From assembly GCA_023398105.1 (NCBI GenBank), contig JAEWST010000095.1, forward strand, positions 1 to 29,202: a stretch of DNA of 29,202 nucleotides. Reading direction: 5' to 3'. Position 1 is the stretch's first letter; each line of letters starts with the position of its first letter. The notes beneath the pieces were generated by a model. It saw only the letters and a list, made by a program, of their open reading frames with translations. It was not told the DNA's origin and made no database searches. A program made the position numbers and the translations under genes. This DNA comes from Bacillota bacterium (GTDB taxonomy: Bacteria; Bacillota; Clostridia; Acetivibrionales; DSM-1351). This document shows, piece after piece, positions 23,863 to 29,202 of the stretch.

Positions 23863-23993
23863 GGTTTAAAATTAAGCTGATGGTCTTGACTGCTCTATCG
23901 TTATTAGGGATGTTTGCCGCAACTGCATCTGCAAATGCATGTTGGTTCTGGGCTTTTTACCAGAGGGAATGTCCCAAATCTTTACTTAAGTAA
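23859..23993 (+). CDS. agrD: AgrD-type cyclic autoinducer propeptide, 44 residues
   Basis: It is too short for ordinary gene calling but clear: a basic amphipathic or hydrophobic leader (MRFKIKLMVLTALSLLGMFA), a small-residue ATASANA stretch, then CWFWAFY and a tail QRECPKSLLK ending in the P-x-x-L type motif of AgrD. Cys28 is the likely thiolactone cysteine. By alignment with staphylococcal precursors the ring could be five to seven residues, so the mature signal would be a very aromatic peptide. An additional Cys38 in the tail is unusual. AgrB should process it. Confidence 0.88.
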   Translation: MRFKIKLMVLTALSLLGMFAATASANACWFWAFYQRECPKSLLK

Positions 23994-23996
23994 TAC

Positions 23997-24027
23997 AAAA
24001 AAAAGAGGCTTTTAAGCCTCTTTTTTT
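23997..24027. terminator. Bidirectional terminator between agrD and agrC
   Basis: AAAAGAGGC TTTTAA GCCTCTTTTTTT: a short stem with A-run before and T-run after, so it works for both convergent transcripts. The agrC stop codon (24012-24014) lies inside the loop. Confidence 0.85.
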
Positions 24028-25322
24028 ATGCTCAGAACTTGAGAGAATATCATTTTTTCCTTATCAAAGGAGGTTGAGTGTATAATATTTTTATATGAAC
24101 TAAGAATTTTATTTGCTATTAAAAGTCCATTTCCTCGGTCTGCTCCTTTTTTTGATTTTCTAATATTTGGGACATCAATACATTCATTAAAAATTTTAAT
24201 AATGATATTTTTGTCAGTAGTCTCTATTTGCATTTCAATTTTTAATTTTCCGTTATTAAATACTTCTTCTAAAGCATTGTCTAAATAAATACCAATAACC
24301 TCGCATAAGTCTGAGATTTTCACATTTGGGATTGAATCAACTACATCAAAAACCTTTAAATCAAACTCTATACCTTGATTCTTTGCAGAACTAACTTTTG
24401 TAGAAATTATACCAAAAAGACCAGCGTTTTTAATATCATATATTGACATGCTTCCTATGTTTTCATTTATATTTAGCATTTCCTTAAGATATGATTCAGC
24501 TGCATCATACTTTTTCATTTGATGCATGGCATGTAAAACAGATAGATGATTTACCTGATCATGCTTTATTCGCTTTAAGTCTTGGAGTGTATTGGCTAGA
24601 GACTCATTATAGAATATTTGCTGATGCTGCTCTTCCTTTTGAATTTCATATTTATGGTATATACTGATATACCACACAGAGGATATAACGTAAATGAGAG
24701 AAGCAATAAATAAAACTAGAATTGTAACTATGTCAAATTCAACAATATAACCAACACCAAAATAAGATGCCGTTATAACAATTGTTAAAATTAATAAAAA
24801 TCCAATAGGGGTGAGATTTTTGGTGTTTTTAAAAATTTTAACAAATGAAGACAATTTAACCAGAGCAAAAGTGATAGCATAAATTAATGTATTAATTATA
24901 AAGTATAAGAGAAGATCTTTCTCTACCAATTCATATGTTATATTTATTCCAAAAGGATAAACAAGAAAAGGGACTACAAAATTTGCAATTCCCATAAAAA
25001 GCACTATAATACAAAATGACAGTATAGATTTAATCCATTCCACACGTAAAAAGTATTTTATCATTATAATATTTAATATAAACAACAGTAAAGGTCTAAT
25101 AAATTGCAAGTTATCTGGTATGTTAAGTACACTGACCCAAAGAGAAGAAAGCACTCCATTTATCACACCGTTTGAAATAGTAAATAATAATAAATAAATT
25201 GGTTTTAGTTTAATACTAAAATTTGTTTTTAGAAATAAGTAAGTCAGGTAAGCAGTAATAATTGCAAAGATTGTATTACCTAAAATTTGACCTATTAATA
25301 ATGGCACTAAAGTTCCCTCCAT
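24012..25322 (-). CDS. agrC: AgrC-type sensor histidine kinase (GHKL), 436 residues
   Basis: About six hydrophobic helices cover residues ~1-215. A cytoplasmic helix then carries the phospho-acceptor region RIKHDQVNHL (His254), followed by a GHKL ATPase domain with the N-box LDNALEE and G-box GADRGNGLLIANKIL. This is the layout of AgrC, the receptor of cyclic AgrD peptides. It is convergent to agrBD rather than downstream in one operon, and no AgrA-type LytTR regulator is in the window. Receptor for the neighbouring peptide is inferred from proximity. ATG 25322 has no strong ribosome site. Confidence 0.88.
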   Translation of the reverse strand: MEGTLVPLLIGQILGNTIFAIITAYLTYLFLKTNFSIKLKPIYLLLFTISNGVINGVLSSLWVSVLNIPDNLQFIRPLLLFILNIIMIKYFLRVEWIKSILSFCIIVLFMGIANFVVPFLVYPFGINITYELVEKDLLLYFIINTLIYAITFALVKLSSFVKIFKNTKNLTPIGFLLILTIVITASYFGVGYIVEFDIVTILVLFIASLIYVISSVWYISIYHKYEIQKEEQHQQIFYNESLANTLQDLKRIKHDQVNHLSVLHAMHQMKKYDAAESYLKEMLNINENIGSMSIYDIKNAGLFGIISTKVSSAKNQGIEFDLKVFDVVDSIPNVKISDLCEVIGIYLDNALEEVFNNGKLKIEMQIETTDKNIIIKIFNECIDVPNIRKSKKGADRGNGLLIANKILSSYKNIIHSTSFDKEKMIFSQVLSIKKEA

Positions 25323-25369
25323 GCCTAAATATAACTTAATATTTAGGTTCTATCTATATTGTAATATAT

Positions 25370-25526
25370 TTATAACGAGGCAAGAAAATGTCTCCCACTT
25401 CTACAAGTGGCGGGTACCGCTTTGGTTTTCATGCGGTAAGAATATTTCCTGAAACGCTTAAACGTCGCAGATGTAATGAAACTTTTCTACAATCAGAAAA
25501 TTTCATTTTGAATTTAGGCGTTATAA
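25370..25526 (+). repeat. Family A element, full copy A5 (157 bp)
   Basis: Ends TTATAACG (25370-25377) and CGTTATAA (25519-25526). Internal hairpins: CCACTTCTACAAGTGG; ACCGC...GCGGT with a different loop from A7; and TTTTCT-ACAATC-AGAAAA flanked by TGAAA/TTTCA. It lies between the agrC start and the XRE gene. Confidence 0.9.
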
Positions 25527-25560
25527 GAACAAGTTTTCTGATATAAATTTAATATTATAC

Positions 25561-25953
25561 CTATGACGTGTTTTGCTTTGAAGCTGTTATTATTCCGCCT
25601 TTATTATTATCTGTTAAATCCTTTAGCTTAAGCAATTGTACATATTTTTCAAGATCCTTCAAGCTTTCAGGACTAAGACTATCAATAGCTGTAATAAGAG
25701 AATACTGAATATGAGATATATTATTTTCTGTGCTTTTGCAATTAGTTCTTCCTAGTAAATAATCAGAACTTACATCATAAAAATCAGCAAGAGAATTAAC
25801 AACGTGTGTATCTGGCTCCCTCTTACCCTGCTCATAGTAACCATAGGCACTAGTTGTAATATTTAACAAATTTGCTATGTCTTTTTGAAGTAAATTTCTT
25901 TCTTCTCTAAGTTCTCTTAATCTAATTGAAAGCTTATTCTTACTTTTTTGCAT
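25561..25953 (-). CDS. XRE-family repressor, 130 residues
   Basis: ATG 25953 is chosen because GGAG precedes it by nine bases; a Met ten codons upstream lacks such a site. Residues ~8-65 form a lambda-repressor-type helix-turn-helix (IRLRELREERNLLQKDIANL, then SAYGYYEQGKREPD and DYLLGRTN). The C-terminal half is helical and may dimerise. Upstream are three direct repeats of ATACAAC at exact 30-bp spacing, which look like its own operators. The gene sits between repeats and a recombinase region and may belong to a mobile element. No peptidase domain is present. Confidence 0.85.
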   Translation of the reverse strand: MQKSKNKLSIRLRELREERNLLQKDIANLLNITTSAYGYYEQGKREPDTHVVNSLADFYDVSSDYLLGRTNCKSTENNISHIQYSLITAIDSLSPESLKDLEKYVQLLKLKDLTDNNKGGIITASKQNTS

Positions 25954-25977
25954 ATAAATTCTCCTACATAGATTATT

Positions 25978-26050
25978 ATACAACTATATGTCATTTCTAA
26001 TATCGGAATACAACAAAAAATTGCAAAGTATGTGCGTATACAACAATATG
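25978..26050. promoter_or_regulatory. Three direct repeats at 30-bp spacing upstream of the XRE gene
   Basis: ATACAACTATATG, ATACAACAAAAAA and ATACAACAATATG begin at 25978, 26008 and 26038. The spacing is exactly 30 bp, about three helical turns, which would put bound proteins on one face of the DNA. On the minus strand the first one overlaps a TATAAT-like -10 (GTTGTATAATAATC) of the XRE gene. Confidence 0.7.
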
Positions 26051-26502
26051 TTGACTTCTTGTATTAGATAATAAGATATATAATAATCACTTAATTTTTA
26101 CATAAATAGATTAGGGCTAATATGCATTTACTCCAAATTCCGTCATAAAATACTATCGGTATACAAATTATCAATGTTTTTTGCCAAAATAAGTGCAGAA
26201 ATTAGTAATGTTATATCTCAGCGGATTAGCTGTTTCTTGACAAAAAACGTAGGTATGCTAAATCATTCAGTTTTATTCTTTTCATCGATAATTTGTGTAC
26301 CATTTTCAACTTAGAAATTTGAGTTGTTACTTATCATTTTAAACTGTATATTGTGAGATATCAAATACTAATACTTGGATTGGATATTGGTGTAGGTGAT
26401 TCTGATAATACTAGGATGCATATTTAAAGCTAATTCTAGTATTTAGTTAAATTTGTAATTAATTGTATTACTAAATTCAATTACTATTCAAAGCCTTCGG
26501 AC
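26051..26502. other. Gene-free stretch with one diverged family B repeat
   Basis: No ORF with a ribosome site is present. A reverse family B fragment (TACTATCGGT...TTATCAATG...TTTTGCCAAAATAA) lies at 26149-26192. A TTGACT at 26051 suggests a rightward promoter, but I see nothing for it to express. Confidence 0.45.
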
Positions 26503-26563
26503 TATAACGAGGCAAGAAAATGTCCCCCACTTCTATAAGTGGCGGGTACCGCTTTGGTTTTTA
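26503..26563 (+). repeat. Family A element, truncated copy A6 (61 bp)
   Basis: It matches A2 and A7 exactly from TATAACGAGGCAAGAAAATG to CGCTTTGGTTTTTA, then diverges. Only the first hairpin is complete. Confidence 0.9.
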
Positions 26564-26649
26564 AGAGAAGTTTGAGTTAAATCAAATACGTAGTTGGTGC
26601 TTATATATGTATTAAAGGAACATACAGGCAAAAAAGATCATATAATATA

Positions 26650-26770
26650 GTGTTTGGGAAAAGCTCGAAAATATAGTTAGTACGAACATGGTGCGTTTTC
26701 GAGCCCAAAACTCTGTGACGCTGGGTTTCAACACTGATAGTTTCAGTATATTTTATGACCATATTAGGCG
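26650..26770 (+). ncRNA. Candidate structured RNA leader
   Basis: TTTGGG AAAA GCTCGAAAA (about 26654-26672) faces TTTTCGAGC CCAAA (about 26696-26709), an extended stem with one internal loop around a ~22-nt apical region. A second small hairpin, ACTGA TAGT TTCAGT, follows at about 26745-26757. The block is followed by two purine-rich segments (GGGAGG, GGAGG) and the 39-residue ORF. It matches no riboswitch consensus I can recall. Confidence 0.45.
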
Positions 26771-26805
26771 TGGGAGGTTAGCTTTAAAAGAATGTGGAGG
26801 TTAGT

Positions 26806-26925
26806 ATGACTAAAAAAGATGTACTTGAAGAGGTTATTGAAATATTAATAAAAGAAGCTATGGAAAGTAATTCTTCATTGTTTAAGCAAAAGGAAAAAGT
26901 TAATAAATATAGGCTTAAAGCTTAA
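26806..26925 (+). CDS. 39-residue hydrophilic small protein
   Basis: ATG 26806 follows TGTGGAGG with ideal spacing. The product (MTKKDVLEEVIEILIKEAME, then a Lys-rich end) is predicted to be a single amphipathic helix with a basic tail and no membrane segment. It lies between a candidate structured leader and a family A element. I do not recognise it. Confidence 0.55.
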   Translation: MTKKDVLEEVIEILIKEAMESNSSLFKQKEKVNKYRLKA

Positions 26926-26950
26926 ACTGTATGAAAAATAGCATGTGAAA

Positions 26951-27106
26951 TATAATGAGGCAAGAAAATGTCCCCCACTTCTATAAGTGGTGGGTACCGC
27001 TTTGGTTTTTAGGCGGTGAGGATATCTCCCGCCTCGATGAAACGCCGCTGATGTGATGAAATTTTTCTACAATCGAAAAATTTCATTTTGAATCTAGGCG
27101 TTATAA
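26951..27106 (+). repeat. Family A element, full copy A7 (156 bp)
   Basis: It begins TATAATGAGG and ends AGGCGTTATAA. It carries CCACTTCTATAAGTGG, ACCGC...GCGGT, GGCGG...CCGCC, and a perfect 11-bp stem TGAAATTTTTC (TACAATC) GAAAAATTTCA. It lies 36 bp upstream of the recombinase gene. Confidence 0.9.
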
Positions 27107-27142
27107 CTTAGATGTATACTTATAGTAAGGGGTGCTAGAGTT

Positions 27143-28765
27143 ATGGAATATACTCCTCCAATTGTTATCGGAAATAGGCTTGAGAAATATACTGATTTTA
27201 GGGACACGATAGGTGAAACAGGCTTAAATATTGGAGGTTATATACGTATATCTACAGCCAAGGACAGTCAGAAAACCTCTATAGATAACCAGAAAAAGTA
27301 TATTATCGAGTGGGCTCAAATAAATGGATATAACATTGTGGACTTCTATGTTGACATTAAAACTGGTGCTTATAGCTATATAAGAAATGAGATGATAAGG
27401 TTAAAAAATGATATTACTTTGGGAAAAATACAGGGTATTGTTTCTAAAGAAATATCAAGAACTTCCCGAGATATTATGGACATAATTGAGCTGAAAAGAA
27501 ATCTTGCTGACAAGGGTGCTTTTTTTATATCAATAAAAGAAGGGTATGATAGTAGGACAGATGATGATGAGTTTCTTCTAATTATTCATGCAGGCTTAGC
27601 ACAAAAGGAGAGAAAAGTTACCAGTTCAAGGGTAAAGATAACTCAGCTTATTAAGGCAAAAGAAGGGAAAACTAATGTGCCATGTCCTGCACTGGGGTAT
27701 ATGTTATCAGAGGATAAGCAGTATCTTGTAATTAATCCTGATACTGCTAATACATATAAGATAATAGTTGATAAGTTTCTACAGGGCTGGGGGAGACTTA
27801 AAATATGTAAATATCTAAATTCAAATGGAATAAAAACAAAAAACGGCGGCAAATGGTGTACAAATTCAATTGGAGCTATCTTGACCAACCCTGTCTATTT
27901 AGGTGTAACAATATATAATGCAACAATTAGGATGAGAGACAGTAGTGGAAAGGCTAAACGAATGGTTAGGCCGAGGGAGGATTGGATTGTAAAGGAAAAT
28001 ACGCATCCTGCTCTTATTACAAAAGATAAGTTTAAAAGAATTCAGCAGATTATTCAAATGAGAAAAGAATGCGATATCAAGGAATGGAGCTGTACAAAGA
28101 AGTATCTACTTTCGGGATTGTTATATTGTGCTTGCTGTGGCTGTAAGATATACGGAATAAAACTTCCTAAGCAATATGCAAAGAAAATAAATAAAAAAGA
28201 CAGAAATGAGAAGGACTACTATTACTATTATTTTGATAAAAAGTCAGATGGTAAATGCGGCAGTAAGCTTTCCTACTATAAAATGGATGTAGTGGAAGAG
28301 CGGGTTATAGATGAAATAAAAAAACAAATCAAATCAAATAATCTGCTTGATGATTTGATTCGCAATAAACAATATATATATAACAATAAATTGGAAAGAA
28401 AAGAATGTGAAGGAGCAAGAGATAAGATAGTGGCTATCAGTGCAGCTATAATAAAACAGCAGATGGCATTTGAAGCTGATATAATAACTTTGGATGAATA
28501 TAAGTGCAGGATGAACCAGCTTCGAGAACAAAAGCAGAATTATACTAAAAAACTTGAAACCCTTAATAATAAGCTGAACATAGATAATAAACTAAATTCC
28601 GCTGAAGCAAAATACACTATAATTAAAGAAAAAGTGAATGAACTAATAGACAATTTCAGTAATCTCAACTATGAAATTAAAGAAGAAATTGTAAAAAAAA
28701 TTGTTAGAAAAATATATATTAATGATGACTATTCCATGGCATTTGAATTTACTTTTATTGATTGA
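27143..28765 (+). CDS. Large serine recombinase, 540 residues
   Basis: ATG 27143 follows AAGGGGTG. The N-terminal resolvase domain has the nucleophile in GGYIRIST (Ser37) and the SKEISRTSRD motif with conserved arginines. A Recombinase domain follows (residues ~175-300, including GGKWCTNSIGAILTNPVYLG), then a Cys-rich zinc ribbon (CACCGC, residues 329-334, with a further Cys about 40 residues on), a coiled coil and a short tail. Length and domain order are those of phage- or element-borne integrases acting at att sites, or of sporulation-time excision enzymes. No matching att pair or cargo boundary could be defined. Confidence 0.92.
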   Translation: MEYTPPIVIGNRLEKYTDFRDTIGETGLNIGGYIRISTAKDSQKTSIDNQKKYIIEWAQINGYNIVDFYVDIKTGAYSYIRNEMIRLKNDITLGKIQGIVSKEISRTSRDIMDIIELKRNLADKGAFFISIKEGYDSRTDDDEFLLIIHAGLAQKERKVTSSRVKITQLIKAKEGKTNVPCPALGYMLSEDKQYLVINPDTANTYKIIVDKFLQGWGRLKICKYLNSNGIKTKNGGKWCTNSIGAILTNPVYLGVTIYNATIRMRDSSGKAKRMVRPREDWIVKENTHPALITKDKFKRIQQIIQMRKECDIKEWSCTKKYLLSGLLYCACCGCKIYGIKLPKQYAKKINKKDRNEKDYYYYYFDKKSDGKCGSKLSYYKMDVVEERVIDEIKKQIKSNNLLDDLIRNKQYIYNNKLERKECEGARDKIVAISAAIIKQQMAFEADIITLDEYKCRMNQLREQKQNYTKKLETLNNKLNIDNKLNSAEAKYTIIKEKVNELIDNFSNLNYEIKEEIVKKIVRKIYINDDYSMAFEFTFID

Positions 28766-28773
28766 AACCTAAA

Positions 28774-28840
28774 CCTTTCCACATAGAAAGTCTATCGGTG
28801 CGAGTGACTTATCAATGGTTTGTTGCCAAAATAATGTTGC
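28774..28840 (-). repeat. Family B repeat, reverse copy after the recombinase
   Basis: On the minus strand: TTTTGGCAACAAACCATTGA, TAAGTCACTCGCACCGATAG, ACTTTCTATGTGGAAAGG. It begins nine bases after the recombinase stop. Confidence 0.75.
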
Positions 28841-28849
28841 TAAATAACA

Positions 28850-28898
28850 AATGAAGTGACCATATGGTAATATAACCTAAAGGTTACTTCATTTTGTT
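28850..28898. terminator. Bidirectional terminator after the recombinase
   Basis: AATGAAGTGACC (28850-28861) pairs with GGTTACTTCATT (28882-28893) with one wobble. T-rich tails follow on the plus strand (TTGTTATT) and the minus strand (TGTTATTT). Confidence 0.75.
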
Positions 28899-28906
28899 AT
28901 TAAAAT

Positions 28907-28995
28907 TTAAACCCAAACTGCGTAAAAAGCATAATTCGTAAAAAAAACGAGAGCTTATCGGGCGAAGGCTTTAAACCGTAATTGACTCTAGTAAA
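28907..28995 (+). repeat. Family D repeat, second copy
   Basis: AAACCCAAACTGC...AAAGCATAATT...GGCTTTAAACCGTAATTGAC...CTCTAGTA parallels 21622-21697, with a different interior. Confidence 0.5.
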
Positions 28996-29021
28996 AAAGC
29001 ATCGCCCCCAAAATTAGATTA

Positions 29022-29202
29022 TTATTTTTGATTTAAGCTGTTTGACTGGTTAATATAGTTTAATCTGCTGTTTAAGTAACTAAGGTGTTTTTCTAAATCA
29101 TTACTCATTTCATTAAACATTCCCTTTGCAGACTGATCTTCAGTAGATAGAGCCATTACGTGATAAGATCCTTTAGCCGCTTCACATGCTGCAACTGCTT
29201 TT
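29022..29202 (-). CDS. DUF1657 protein, 5' end outside window
   Basis: The minus strand is open from the right edge to TAA at 29022, giving the last 59 residues: KAVAACEAAKGSYHVMALST, EDQSAKGMFNEMS, then LNSRLNYINQSNSLNQK. This matches the DUF1657 family, small (about 65-70 residue) helical proteins of spore-forming Firmicutes often encoded near spoVAC/D/E-like and DUF421 genes. A sporulation-linked or membrane-complex role is thus likely, but the biochemistry is not established. Only about ten N-terminal residues should be missing. Confidence 0.85.
   Translation of the reverse strand, partial: KAVAACEAAKGSYHVMALSTEDQSAKGMFNEMSNDLEKHLSYLNSRLNYINQSNSLNQK

Noticed and set aside
25954..25983. 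Upstream Met for the XRE repressor
   Set aside because: It lies within the operator/-10 region and lacks a ribosome site, whereas the Met at 25953 has GGAG at ideal spacing.
14331..27106. Family A as a dispersed CRISPR or tRNA-like gene set
   Set aside because: Copies are kilobases apart, have inverted ends, and show no tRNA or CRISPR architecture.

Overview
The window is AT-rich DNA from a spore-forming Clostridia-type Firmicute. This rests on cotJA/cotJB spore-coat genes, a DUF1657 protein, an AbrB/SpoVT-type regulator with a Cys4 tail, an agrBD quorum-sensing pair and a class I c-di-GMP riboswitch. A Ruminiclostridium-like host is a guess from overall style.

Layout. (1) 1-11.5 kb, all on +: three large fibre-like proteins alternate with two 60-63-residue coiled-coil proteins (fibre A, coil 1, fibre B, coil 2, fibre C). 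A and B end in an S74 intramolecular chaperone; C is the longest and lacks it. B and C begin with an N-terminal module resembling proteins from contractile-injection/tail clusters. The fibres carry repeated beta modules and His-x-His motifs. The left edge lies inside fibre A, in a 12-bp tandem repeat. (2) 11.9-13.3 kb: a split ThrE-type (YjjP/YjjB) transporter whose two genes share a start leader. (3) 13.3-17.4 kb: a predicted Mn-type cation diffusion facilitator; a c-di-GMP-I riboswitch with its own terminator in front of a hexapeptide acyltransferase; and two tiny KNSQ-rich minus-strand paralogues, one apparently starting at CTG. (4) 17.4-20.7 kb: a membrane diguanylate cyclase followed 22 nt later by a solute-binding lipoprotein. 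(5) 21-22.5 kb: an abrB-like gene, then cotJA-cotJB and a cotJC cut to 37 codons. (6) 23.2-25.3 kb: agrB-agrD facing a convergent agrC, with no agrA in view. (7) 25.5-28.8 kb: an XRE repressor behind three direct repeats at exactly 30-bp spacing, a candidate structured RNA before a 39-residue ORF, and a large serine recombinase. (8) The right edge holds the 3' part of a DUF1657 gene.

From 14.3 kb rightwards the spaces between genes are seeded with short repeats. Family A (up to 157 bp, TTATAACG...CGTTATAA ends, conserved hairpins) has seven copies, all in the same orientation. Family B/C (about 55-70 bp, CAACTTTC-like ends) lies in both orientations, one copy inside the transporter operon. 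Family D is a two-copy fragment. These fit non-autonomous mobile or structured extragenic elements.

The best candidates for new biology are the fibre/coiled-coil array, the family A elements, the predicted c-di-GMP OFF switch one gene upstream of a diguanylate cyclase/lipoprotein pair, and the paired tiny genes. Family assignments come from motifs read by eye; no database search was possible.
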